Shown: positions 26,673 through 35,217 of the stretch, one piece after another
How the letters are laid out: each line of letters begins with the position of its first letter
Numbering within the stretch: position 1 is the stretch's first letter
Source: Mycolicibacterium aromaticivorans JS19b1 = JCM 16368
Lineage (GTDB): Bacteria; Actinomycetota; Actinomycetes; Mycobacteriales; Mycobacteriaceae
Assembly (NCBI RefSeq): GCF_000559085.1
Contig: NZ_JALN02000001.1
Location: 3,596,001-3,660,000 of the forward strand
Direction: 5' to 3'
DNA: 64,000 nt
Translations under genes and position numbers: made by a program
Notes under the pieces: model-generated
Databases searched by the model: none
Told to the model about the DNA's origin: nothing
Seen by the model: only the letters and a program-made list of their open reading frames with translations

Positions 26673-29600
26673 GTGGTAGGGCCGTACATTGCTGGCGTGC
26701 GGATAACCTCCGCGGAGTCGACGGAGCTCTTCGTCGGACCGCCCGATGCGCCGCTCCAGGTGGTCCGGGTCGGCTATAGCGCGGCCGACGCCGGCGTCGT
26801 GCGGATTCTCGGCGACGGCGTGCACTCTGACGACGTTGCGGTGCCGCGCGGCGACGGGGTGGCGGAGGTCGCGGTCCGGATCGAGCGCCCGGCGCCCGGC
26901 GAGCGTCGAACAGCTCGCGCAGTCGGCGACGATGCCCAATTCCCATTCCAGCTCACCGTCGCCGAACCGGGCTGGACCATGTACATGGTCAGCCACTTCC
27001 ACTATGACCCGGTGTGGTGGAACACCCAGGCCGCGTACACCAGCGTGTGGACCGAGAACCCGCCAGGAAGAGCCCGGCAGAACAACGGGTTCGCGCTGGT
27101 GGCCGCCCACCTCGAAATGGCCCGCCGCGACCCGGATTACAAGTTCGTGCTCGCCGAAGTGGACTATCTGAAGCCCTATTTCGACACCCACCCGCAAGAC
27201 CGTGCCGATCTGCGCCGGTTCATCGCCGACTCGCGGGTGGAGGTGATGGGTGGGACCTACAACGAGCCGAACACCAACCTGGTCGGCGCCGAGACCGCGA
27301 TCCGCAATTTCGTGCACGGCGTCGGCTACCAGCGCGACGTGCTGGGTGCGGACCCGGCGACCGCCTGGCAGCTCGACGTGTTCGGGCACGATCCGCAATT
27401 TCCCGGCATGGCCGCCGACGCCGGTCTGACGTCGAGTTCGTGGGCCCGCGGACCGCACCATCAGTGGGGGCCGATGGCAGCCGACGGCGACCCCAGACGC
27501 ATGCAGTTCCCAAGCGAGTTCGAGTGGATCGCGCCGTCGGGACTCGGACTGCTGACGCATTACATGCCTGCGCACTACTCGGCCGGCTGGTGGATGGACT
27601 CCGCGGCGACGCTCGCCGACGCCGAGCAGGCCACCTATCACCTGTTCGCCGAACTGAAATCGGTGGCACTGACCCGCAATGTGCTGCTGCCGGTCGGCAC
27701 CGACTACACCCCGCCCAATGCCTGGGTCACCGAGATCCACCGTGATTGGAACGCCCGCTACACCTGGCCGCGATTCGTCTGCGCCCTGCCGTCGGAGTTC
27801 TTCGCCGCCGTACGCGCCGAGACGGCGCAGCGCGGCGTGACGCCGTCACCGCAGACCCGGGACATGAACCCGATCTACACCGGCAAGGACGTGTCGTACA
27901 TCGACACCAAGCAAGCCAACCGGGCCGCCGAGGATGCGGTGCTGGGCGCCGAGCGGTTCGCGGTGTTCGCGGCGCTGCTCTCCGGTGCCCGCTATCCGGA
28001 AGCCGCCCTGGCCAAGGCCTGGGTACAGCTGGCCTACGGTGCCCACCATGACGGCATCACCGGCTCGGAATCCGATCAGGTGTACCTCGACCTGCTGACC
28101 AGCTGGCGCGACGCGTGGGAGCTCGGCTCGACCGCCCGAGCCGGGGCGCTGGAGCTGCTGTCTCGGGCCGTTGCGCCCGAGTCTGGTTCGGTCGTCGTAT
28201 GGAATCCCTTGGCGCACAAGCGAACCGATATGGTGACCGCCCGGCTGGCGACGCCGGTCGGGCCCGGGGCTGCGGTGGTGGACTCCGCGGGGGTGTCGCA
28301 TCCTGCTGTGGTCTCCGACGACGGTCACCTGGTGAGCTTTCGGGCCGACGATGTCGATTCCCTCGGCTGGCGCGGCTACCAGCTGGTGGCCACGCAGGAG
28401 TCGACCGGGTGGCGCGCCGCTGACGGTTTCGAGATCACCAACTCCCACCACCGGTTGCGGGTCGACCCGGCTCGCGGGGGTGCCGTGGTGTCGCTGGTGG
28501 AGGTGGCGACCGACCGTGAACTGATCGCGCAGGGTCGTGTCGGCAACGAACTGGCCGTCTACGAGGAGTATCCGGCGCACCCGCAGGCGGGAGAGGGGCC
28601 GTGGCATCTGCTGCCGACCGGCCCGGTGACGTGTTCGTCTGCAGCCGTTGCGGATTCGGTTCAGGCCTATCACAGCCCGCTCGGCGAGCGGATCGTCGTG
28701 ACCGGCCGGATCGGAGAGCTGCTGCGCTACACCCAGACGCTGACCTTGTGGCACGGCATCGACCGGGTGGACACCAGCACCACCATCGACGAGTTCACCG
28801 GAGCCGACCGGCTGGTGCGGCTGCGCTGGCCCTGCCCGGTGCCCGGCGCGCTGCCGGTCAGCGAGGTCGGTGACGCCGTGATCGGACGTGGTTTCGGGCT
28901 GCTGCACGACCACGAGTCCGGGGAGGATCGCGCTGTCGACTCCGCCAAACACCCATGGACACTGGATAATCCGGCGCAAGGCTGGTTCGGCTTGTCGTCG
29001 GCGGCCCGCATCCAGGTCGGCTCGGGCGTGCGCGCCGTGTCGGTGGCCGAAGTGGTGGTCCCGACCGAGGACACCTCCGCGGCCCGCGAGTTGATGGTCG
29101 CTCTGGTGCGCGCCGGGGTGACGGCGACCTGTAGCGCTGCCGGACGCCCGCGCTACGGGCACCTCGACGTCGACTCCAATCTGCCGGACGCCCGGATCGT
29201 GGTCGGCGGCCCCGAGAACAACGCGTTCACCGCCGCGGTGCTCGCCGCGGCAGATCCGGTCTACACCGCCGAACTGCGCCAACAGCTTTCGGAATCCGGA
29301 CAGGCGCGGGTGTGGGTCCCGGCGAGTGAGTCTCTGACGGCGGTGTGGCAGCCCGACGCCGACCTTCGCGGCGTGCTCGCGTTGCCGGTGCTGATCGTCG
29401 CCGGAGACGGGGCCCTCGCCGCCGTCGTCGAGGACCTCGGTGACGCCCAGATCGACGTCAGCCAGGACGCGCCGTCCGGCCTCGGCGAGTTCGAATCGCG
29501 CACCGTCGCCCTGCTCAACCGCGGCGTGCCGGGCTTCGCCGTCGAACCTGACCAGACCCTGCACAGTTCGCTGATGCGGTCGTGCACCGGCTGGCCGTCG

Positions 29601-30860
29601 GGGGTGTGGATCGACCCGCCGCGGCGCACAGCCCCGGACGGGTCCAACTTCCAGCTGCAGCATTGGACGCACACGTTCGACTTCGCTCTGGTGTCCGGCC
29701 GCGGTGACTGGCGGTCCTGCGAGATGCCCTCTCGCAGCGCCGAGTTCACCCATCCGATGGTGTGTGTAATGGTGGATGAGGGGATGGAGACACTGGCCGC
29801 CGATGGCTCGCTGCTGCGCGTCGAACCGGCAGGCGCACTTCATCTTGCCGCGCTCAAGATCGGGGGCAACCCGACCACCACCGGAAGTTCCGCAGCTGTC
29901 GACCCCGAGGACGTCACCATCCGGCTGGTCGAAACTCGCGGTACGACAACCGAAGTCGCGCTGTCGTCTGGGGTCGGCACAGTGTCCGCGGTGGTGCCTG
30001 CCGATCTGCTGGAGGCCGCCCGCGGCTCTGATGCGCCGCCGCTGCGGCTGCACGCCTACCAGATCGCGACCCTGCTGGCCCGTTTGAACGTTCACGCCGT
30101 GCTGGACGCCGACGGTGCCGCATTGGCCCCGGACACCGAGATCGCGCAACCGCTGTACGCCCGCTACTGGCTGCACAACCGCGGCCCGGCCCCGCTGGGC
30201 GGACTGCCCGCCGTCGCGCATCTGCACCCCGAAGCCGTCACCGTCGAGCCTCGCCAAACCGTGCGGGTGCGGCTGACCGCCGCCAGCGACTGCAGCGACG
30301 CCACCCTGGCCGGACAGGTGCGACTTCGCGGACCGCACGGCTGGACCGTCGAACCCGACGTGCTGCCCTTCGAGCTGCCCACCGGCCATCACCGGGAAGC
30401 CGAGATCGTCGTGACCGCGCCTCCGGATGCGCAGCCCGGCGACTACCCCATCCGCGCCCAGCTCATCCTGTCCGGGGACGTGCCGGCGGCGTGGAAACAA
30501 CCCGTCGAAGACGTCTGCGTGGTCTCGGTCGGTCCCCCCGGCACGCTGGTGCACCTCGTCGGCGAGCCGTCCGACATCCTCGTGGCCGCGGGGGAGCGGG
30601 CCCGCCTCGCCGTCACCGTCAGTAGCACCGCGCACGCCGACCTGTCGTTGGAGGCCCATCTCATCAGCCCGTGGGGGACCTGGGAGTGGATGGGTCCTGC
30701 ATCGTGCGGCGCTATCGTCGGCGCGAAATCGGAGGTGGAGGTCGCCTTCTACGTCGCGCCGCCGCCGTGGACGACACCCGGGCAGTGGTGGGCGGTGGTC
30801 CGGATCGGGTGCGCGGGCCGGCTGCTCTACACACCCGCGGTGGCGGTGACGGTCCGATGA
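26673..30860 (+). CDS. GH38 alpha-mannosidase
   Basis: The 1395-residue enzyme is a retaining class II alpha-mannosidase. It has the zinc motif SHFHYDPVWW (His108, His110, Asp112), the nucleophile aspartate in WQLDVFGHDPQ (Asp235), and the later metal-binding motif GAHHDGITGSESD near 460. The C-terminal 250 residues form beta domains, with an NPCBM/NEW3-like segment (RGPHGWTVEPDVL, then ATVSSTAHADL-type text). It should hydrolyse terminal alpha-mannose, for example from mannan-type glycans. No signal peptide is evident, so it may be cytoplasmic. The start is GTG 26673; GTG 26697 is an alternative. It corresponds to Rv0648 by order and is probably cotranscribed with the two genes that follow. 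Confidence 0.92.
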   Translation: MVGPYIAGVRITSAESTELFVGPPDAPLQVVRVGYSAADAGVVRILGDGVHSDDVAVPRGDGVAEVAVRIERPAPGERRTARAVGDDAQFPFQLTVAEPGWTMYMVSHFHYDPVWWNTQAAYTSVWTENPPGRARQNNGFALVAAHLEMARRDPDYKFVLAEVDYLKPYFDTHPQDRADLRRFIADSRVEVMGGTYNEPNTNLVGAETAIRNFVHGVGYQRDVLGADPATAWQLDVFGHDPQFPGMAADAGLTSSSWARGPHHQWGPMAADGDPRRMQFPSEFEWIAPSGLGLLTHYMPAHYSAGWWMDSAATLADAEQATYHLFAELKSVALTRNVLLPVGTDYTPPNAWVTEIHRDWNARYTWPRFVCALPSEFFAAVRAETAQRGVTPSPQTRDMNPIYTGKDVSYIDTKQANRAAEDAVLGAERFAVFAALLSGARYPEAALAKAWVQLAYGAHHDGITGSESDQVYLDLLTSWRDAWELGSTARAGALELLSRAVAPESGSVVVWNPLAHKRTDMVTARLATPVGPGAAVVDSAGVSHPAVVSDDGHLVSFRADDVDSLGWRGYQLVATQESTGWRAADGFEITNSHHRLRVDPARGGAVVSLVEVATDRELIAQGRVGNELAVYEEYPAHPQAGEGPWHLLPTGPVTCSSAAVADSVQAYHSPLGERIVVTGRIGELLRYTQTLTLWHGIDRVDTSTTIDEFTGADRLVRLRWPCPVPGALPVSEVGDAVIGRGFGLLHDHESGEDRAVDSAKHPWTLDNPAQGWFGLSSAARIQVGSGVRAVSVAEVVVPTEDTSAARELMVALVRAGVTATCSAAGRPRYGHLDVDSNLPDARIVVGGPENNAFTAAVLAAADPVYTAELRQQLSESGQARVWVPASESLTAVWQPDADLRGVLALPVLIVAGDGALAAVVEDLGDAQIDVSQDAPSGLGEFESRTVALLNRGVPGFAVEPDQTLHSSLMRSCTGWPSGVWIDPPRRTAPDGSNFQLQHWTHTFDFALVSGRGDWRSCEMPSRSAEFTHPMVCVMVDEGMETLAADGSLLRVEPAGALHLAALKIGGNPTTTGSSAAVDPEDVTIRLVETRGTTTEVALSSGVGTVSAVVPADLLEAARGSDAPPLRLHAYQIATLLARLNVHAVLDADGAALAPDTEIAQPLYARYWLHNRGPAPLGGLPAVAHLHPEAVTVEPRQTVRVRLTAASDCSDATLAGQVRLRGPHGWTVEPDVLPFELPTGHHREAEIVVTAPPDAQPGDYPIRAQLILSGDVPAAWKQPVEDVCVVSVGPPGTLVHLVGEPSDILVAAGERARLAVTVSSTAHADLSLEAHLISPWGTWEWMGPASCGAIVGAKSEVEVAFYVAPPPWTTPGQWWAVVRIGCAGRLLYTPAVAVTVR

Positions 30861-31462
30861 GCGTGGCCGCCACCGTTGCTGGGGTGGATGTCGAGGTCGG
30901 CGAGGTCGACGACCGCGAGGCCGCGCTGCGGGCCACACCGCAAGTCGCGGCGCTGCCACGGCCGCACACGAGTGAAGGGCGCCAGCTACGGCGCTGGCTC
31001 ACCCAGCTGCTGGTCGCCGAGAAGTTGGTGGCCCGCGAGGCGGAAGCGCTAGGGATCAGCGTGACCGAGACGACGCCCGACGAGGACGACCTGCTGCCCG
31101 ACTCCACCGCGCGGCTCGAGATCGGTAGCGTCGCCGCCGCGGTCCTGGCGGCCCCGATCGCCCGGGCGGTCTTCGCGCACATCACCGATGGCGTCGAGGT
31201 GGACGACGACGCCGTGACGGACTTTCACGCCCGAAATCCGCGGCGGTTCCTGCGCTTCGCCGGTACCGGTGGCTGGCGGGTGGCCAGTGAGCCCGCGCTG
31301 GCCGATGTGCGCCCACTGATCGCCGCGCTGCTCCTCGGCGCGGCCCGGCGGCGCCACTTCCGGATGTGGCTCGGCCAGCGCCACGCGGATCTGGTGTGGC
31401 TGGCCCCCGGCTACGAGCACCCTGGCGACCCGCGCCAGCCCGACAACACCCACAAACACTGA
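30857..31462 (+). CDS. Rv0649-type protein (annotated 'FabD2' in M. tuberculosis), PpiC/SurA-N-like
   Basis: The ATG overlaps the mannosidase stop (ATGA), giving 201 residues. Its position between the mannosidase and the ROK kinase matches Rv0649, called a malonyl-CoA:ACP transacylase in the literature. I see no GHSxG active-site motif, no catalytic His and no transferase-length domain, so that name is not supported. Instead residues about 40-70 (GRQLRRWLTQLLVAEKLVAREAEALG) and about 125-140 (VTDFHARNPRRFLRF) resemble the helical N-terminal segment of PpiC/SurA-like peptidyl-prolyl isomerase proteins. Function is unknown; operon context points to sugar or glycan metabolism. Confidence 0.7.
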   Translation: MSVAATVAGVDVEVGEVDDREAALRATPQVAALPRPHTSEGRQLRRWLTQLLVAEKLVAREAEALGISVTETTPDEDDLLPDSTARLEIGSVAAAVLAAPIARAVFAHITDGVEVDDDAVTDFHARNPRRFLRFAGTGGWRVASEPALADVRPLIAALLLGAARRRHFRMWLGQRHADLVWLAPGYEHPGDPRQPDNTHKH

Positions 31463-32361
31463 TGGTGGCGACGCTTGCAGTCGACATCGGCGGCACGAAG
31501 ATCGCCGCCGGCCTCGTCGACCCCGACGGCAGTCTGCGATACGAGGCCCGCCAGCCCACCCCGCATTCCGACGACCCCGATCAGGTGTGGGCCGCGGCTG
31601 CTCGCGCCATCGCCGATGCGCTCGCCGCAGCGGGCGGCCCGGTCGCAGGCGTCGGCATCTCCTCGGCCGGCCCGATCCACCTGCCCGACGGAACCATCAG
31701 CCCCATCAACATCCCGGCGTGGCGTGACTTTCCGGTCGTCGAACGAGTGGTCGCGGCGGTCCCCGGCGTGCCGGTGCGTCTCGGCGGCGACGGGCTGTGC
31801 ATGGCGCTCGGCGAGCATTGGCGCGGCGCCGGCCAGGGTGCGGCGTTCCTGCTCGGCATGGTGGTGTCCACCGGGGTCGGCGGCGGACTGATCCTCGACG
31901 GCGCGCCGTACCACGGGCGCACCGGCAACGCCGGGCACGTCGGCCACGTCGTCGTCGATACCGACGGACCGCCGTGCACCTGTGGCGGCCGCGGTTGCGT
32001 AGAAGCGATCGCCAGCGGACCGCATCTGGCGCAGTGGGCCCGCACGCAGGGCTGGGACGGTGCCGACGCCAAAGAGCTTGCCGACGCCGCGGCGACCGGA
32101 AACCAGGTGGCGTTGGCGGCGTTTCGCCGCGGCGCCCGAGCGATCGCCGCGATGATCGCCTCGGTGGGCGCCGTCTGCGACCTGGACCTCGTCGTCCTCG
32201 GCGGGGGAGTGGCCAAGGCCGGCCCGGTGTTGTTCGACCCGCTGCACGAGGAGTTGCGCACCTTCGCCGGACTGGAGTTCCTGTCCGGGCTGCGCGTGGT
32301 CCCCGCCGCGCTGGGCGGGGAGGCGGGCCTGGTCGGTGCGGCCGCGCTGTTGCGGGGCTGA
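31462..32361 (+). CDS. ROK-family sugar kinase
   Basis: The 299-residue protein opens with the ATP-binding ROK segment LAVDIGGTKIAAGLV, contains GDGLCMALGEHWRGAG and VSTGVGGGLI, and has the zinc-binding ROK motif GHVVVDTDG followed by CTCGGRGCVEA. ROK kinases phosphorylate glucose, fructose, N-acetylmannosamine or related sugars; some family members are repressors but this protein has no N-terminal HTH. It starts at ATG 31462, sharing one base with the previous stop (TGATG). It corresponds to Rv0650. Cotranscription with the mannosidase suggests it phosphorylates a released sugar, perhaps mannose, though mannose is only inferred. Confidence 0.88.
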   Translation: MVATLAVDIGGTKIAAGLVDPDGSLRYEARQPTPHSDDPDQVWAAAARAIADALAAAGGPVAGVGISSAGPIHLPDGTISPINIPAWRDFPVVERVVAAVPGVPVRLGGDGLCMALGEHWRGAGQGAAFLLGMVVSTGVGGGLILDGAPYHGRTGNAGHVGHVVVDTDGPPCTCGGRGCVEAIASGPHLAQWARTQGWDGADAKELADAAATGNQVALAAFRRGARAIAAMIASVGAVCDLDLVVLGGGVAKAGPVLFDPLHEELRTFAGLEFLSGLRVVPAALGGEAGLVGAAALLRG

Positions 32362-32380
32362 GCAGCCGCTCGCGGGCGTT

Positions 32381-32410
32381 TTGGCTGATCCGGGGAGCGC
32401 ACGCTATCCT
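32381..32410 (+). promoter_or_regulatory. Probable sigma-A promoter of rplJ-rplL
   Basis: TTGGCT (32381-32386) and TATCCT (32405-32410) are separated by 18 bp. The -10 fits the mycobacterial TANNNT pattern. Transcription would start near 32417 and run into the L10 leader. The preceding kinase gene ends at 32361, so this promoter lies in the right place. Confidence 0.55.
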
Positions 32411-32439
32411 TGCTCAGTTCCACCGAAGACCGTCGGTCA

Positions 32440-32550
32440 CCGAGCAATCGGTTGAAGGTCCCGGATTCCCGGGCGGCCCACGCAGGAGGACGAGGTAGCA
32501 GTATTTTTCTGTGCGCCCCGACCAGTCCTGTGTCGGGGCGTTTGTGATTT
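32440..32550 (+). promoter_or_regulatory. Ribosomal protein L10 leader (autoregulatory RNA)
   Basis: The 5' leader has the GGCGGCCCACGCAGGAGGAC segment typical of actinobacterial L10 leaders (Rfam L10_leader class, from memory). It ends with a strong hairpin: CGCCCCGAC (32514-32522), a 9-nt loop and GTCGGGGCG (32532-32540), followed by TTTGTGATTT. Such leaders bind L10 or the L10-L12 complex and repress their own synthesis. The terminal hairpin plus T-rich tail suggests attenuation; I cannot tell whether regulation is transcriptional or translational. Confidence 0.8.
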
Positions 32551-32605
32551 CTGGCTTTCTCGCTCGTCGGTTGGTGGACGTCCCAACCATCACGAGGAGG
32601 CAAGC

Positions 32606-33145
32606 ATGGCTAAGCCTGAAAAGGCCACCGCGGTCGCCGACATCGCCGAGAAGTTCAAGGAGGCGACGGCCACCGTTGTCACCGAGTACCGCGGCCTGAC
32701 GGTGTCCAACCTTGCCGAGCTGCGTAGGTCGCTGGGTGCCGGAACCAGCTACACCGTTGCCAAGAACACCTTGGTGAAGCGGGCGGCGTCCGAGGCGGGT
32801 GTCGAGGGTCTTGACGAACTCTTCGCCGGTCCGACCGCCATCGCGTTCATCCAGGGCGAGCCCGTCGACGCCGCCAAGGCGATCAAGAAGTTCGCCAAGG
32901 AAAACAAGGCACTGGTCATCAAGGGCGGCTACATGGACGGTCGCGCGCTGACCGTCTCCGAGGTCGAGCGCATCGCCGATCTCGAGTCGCGCGAGGTACT
33001 GCTGTCCAAGCTGGCCGGCGCAATGAAGGCGAAGCAGTCCCAGGCCGCGGCGCTGTTCGTGGCGCCCGCGTCCCAGGTCGCACGCCTGGCCGCAGCTCTG
33101 CAAGAGAAGAAGGCTGCAGAGGGTTCCGCAGAACCCGCTGCCTGA
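32606..33145 (+). CDS. rplJ: 50S ribosomal protein L10
   Basis: The 179-residue protein has the L10 N-terminal RNA-binding half ([33 protein letters not shown]) and an Ala/Glu-rich C-terminal helix that binds L12 dimers. It forms the base of the ribosomal stalk and binds 23S rRNA at the GTPase-associated centre. GAGGAGG lies 5 nt ahead of the ATG. rplL follows 37 bp downstream on the same transcript, and the L10 leader precedes it. Length and sequence match mycobacterial L10. Confidence 0.97.
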   Translation: MAKPEKATAVADIAEKFKEATATVVTEYRGLTVSNLAELRRSLGAGTSYTVAKNTLVKRAASEAGVEGLDELFAGPTAIAFIQGEPVDAAKAIKKFAKENKALVIKGGYMDGRALTVSEVERIADLESREVLLSKLAGAMKAKQSQAAALFVAPASQVARLAAALQEKKAAEGSAEPAA

Positions 33146-33182
33146 CACAAACCACCACAAAGCACACAGATAAGGAATCACC

Positions 33183-33575
<393 letters not shown>

Positions 33576-33593
33576 TTTCGGTATCACCGAAGG

Positions 33594-33625
33594 AGGCCCC
33601 CGGATTCGTCCGGGGGCCTTCTCGT
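33594..33625 (+). terminator. Intrinsic terminator of rplJ-rplL
   Basis: AGGCCCCCGG (33594-33603) pairs perfectly with CCGGGGGCCT (33610-33619) over a 6-nt loop, followed by a short T-rich tail TCTCGTTG. It lies 19 bp after the rplL stop. Confidence 0.85.
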
Positions 33626-33810
33626 TGTAGGGCGTATTCGCGCAGTTACCGCAACGTCTCACCCGCGGGCCGGACCGGACCATCACAGTTTTACGAGCGT
33701 CAATAACCGTAGTGACACAACCTGAGTGGCACGAGGGGCCGTGCGCTACAGTGACTCAAACCACAGGCCATCGCGGCGATGGCTGACCGGTGTGGGCGGA
33801 AGGATCTGGC

Positions 33811-34833
33811 GTGGGTATTGCTATTCAGGTCGAGGGGCTGACTAAGTCATTCGGTTCCCAGCGAATTTGGGAAGACGTGACCCTCGATATCCCCGCCGGT
33901 GAGGTCAGCGTGCTGCTGGGCCCGTCGGGTACCGGTAAATCTGTGTTCTTGAAGTCGTTGATCGGCCTGCTGCGCCCCGAGCGCGGCAAGATCATCGTCG
34001 ACGGCACCAACATCATCGAGTGCTCGGCCAAGGAGCTCTACGAGATCCGCACCCTGTTCGGCGTCATGTTCCAGGACGGCGCGCTGTTCGGCTCGATGAA
34101 CCTCTTCGACAACACTGCCTTCCCGCTTCGTGAGCACACGAAGAAGAAGGAAAGCGAAATCCGCCAGATCGTCATGGAAAAGCTCGACATGGTCGGCTTG
34201 GGTGGCGACGAGAACAAGTTCCCCGGTGAGATCTCCGGCGGTATGCGCAAGCGTGCCGGACTGGCGCGCTCACTGGTGCTCGACCCGCAGATCATCCTCT
34301 GCGACGAGCCCGACTCCGGTTTGGACCCGGTTCGCACCGCGTACCTGTCCCAGTTGCTGATCGACATCAACGCTCAGATCGACGCCACGATCCTGATCGT
34401 GACGCACAACATCAACATCGCCCGTACGGTGCCCGACAACATCGGCATGCTGTTCCGCAAGCACCTGGTCATGTTCGGTCCCCGCGAGGTGCTGTTGACC
34501 AGTGACGAGCCGGTGGTGCGTCAGTTCCTCAACGGTCGCCGTATTGGCCCGATCGGCATGTCGGAGGAGAAGGACGAGGCGCAGATGGCCGAGGAGCAGG
34601 CCATGGTCGACGCCGGCCACCACGACGGCGGTGTCGAAGAGATCGAAGGCGTGCCGCCCCAGCTGACGGTCACCCCGGGCATCCCGGAACGCGACGCCGT
34701 CCGACGCCGCCAGGAGCGGGTCCGCCAGATCCTGCACACCCTTCCCCCGGCCGCCCAGGAGGCCATCCGCGACGACCTCGACGGCACCCACAAACTGCCC
34801 AGTCACACTTTCGCCGGTGAAGACGGCAACTGA
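33811..34833 (+). CDS. mkl: ABC transporter ATPase Mkl (MlaF/Mce-associated)
   Basis: The 340-residue ATPase has Walker A LGPSGTGKS, the Q-loop in FGVMFQDGALFG, the signature ISGGMRKR and Walker B ILCDEPDSGLDP, then switch His in VTHNI. The FQDGALFGSMN pattern and the ISGGMRKRAGLARS signature are typical of MlaF/MceG ATPases. It powers Mce lipid import systems by working with YrbE permeases encoded elsewhere. I choose the GTG at 33811, which has GGAAGGA at good spacing; the frame runs to GTG 33790. A C-terminal extension beyond residue 260 is typical of MceG and helps assembly. The gene is followed by a terminator and corresponds to Rv0655. Confidence 0.92.
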   Translation: MGIAIQVEGLTKSFGSQRIWEDVTLDIPAGEVSVLLGPSGTGKSVFLKSLIGLLRPERGKIIVDGTNIIECSAKELYEIRTLFGVMFQDGALFGSMNLFDNTAFPLREHTKKKESEIRQIVMEKLDMVGLGGDENKFPGEISGGMRKRAGLARSLVLDPQIILCDEPDSGLDPVRTAYLSQLLIDINAQIDATILIVTHNINIARTVPDNIGMLFRKHLVMFGPREVLLTSDEPVVRQFLNGRRIGPIGMSEEKDEAQMAEEQAMVDAGHHDGGVEEIEGVPPQLTVTPGIPERDAVRRRQERVRQILHTLPPAAQEAIRDDLDGTHKLPSHTFAGEDGN

Positions 34834-34856
34834 CCCAAGCTAACTATCAGCGAAAT

Positions 34857-34890
34857 GCCCCAATCGAAATCGGTTGGGGCTTTTCTCTTT
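34857..34890 (+). terminator. Intrinsic terminator of mkl
   Basis: GCCCCAATCG (34857-34866) pairs with CGGTTGGGGC (34871-34880), one G-T wobble, over a 4-nt loop, then TTTTCTCTTTTC. It lies 24 bp after the mkl stop. Confidence 0.85.
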
Positions 34891-35019
34891 TCGGGTGCGC
34901 GCCCGGATCCGCCGGGGCAACTACGGCCTGCGCAGGAAATGACGCTTTGGCCAATTCGCCTCATCGCGGCAATTTGCTGGGTTAGCGTTTGGCCCGATCG
35001 CGCAGGAGGAGGCGACTAG

Positions 35020-35115
35020 GTGCTACGCGACCGGCGAGTCTGGTGGGCGGCCGTTGCCGTCTTCGTCTTGCCGACTCAACCGGCCGCCGCAGCGGCCGGC
35101 TCGATCGCCGCCTGA
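35020..35115 (+). CDS. Possible small secreted peptide or leader ORF, continuing past an in-frame TGA
   Basis: AGGAGGAGG precedes a GTG that encodes 31 residues: basic start (LRDRR), a hydrophobic run VWWAAVAVFVLP, and an Ala-rich end typical of a signal peptide. A TGA stops it at 35113-35115, yet the same frame continues after the stop with IDDIPACGWDFDPDMGWA until a second TGA at 35173-35175. This looks like a small exported peptide broken by one nonsense change, or a leader peptide. The strong Shine-Dalgarno is the best evidence for translation. The rest of 34891-35217 holds nothing else recognisable. Confidence 0.35.
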   Translation: MLRDRRVWWAAVAVFVLPTQPAAAAAGSIAA

Positions 35116-35217
35116 CGAATCGATGACATCCCGGCCTGCGGATGGGATTTCGATCCTGACATGGGCTGGGCCTGAGTAGCTTTTGCCGGATCGTCAATTT
35201 GGGGAGGCAGGTCAGCG

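Noticed and set aside
27846..30959. 1037-codon open frame antisense to the alpha-mannosidase
   Set aside because: Arg/Gly/His-rich low-complexity text without motifs; the sense strand has all GH38 catalytic residues.
30857..31462. Malonyl-CoA:ACP transacylase (FabD2) name
   Set aside because: The active-site GHSxG motif and catalytic histidine are missing; the name comes from annotation of the M. tuberculosis homologue only.
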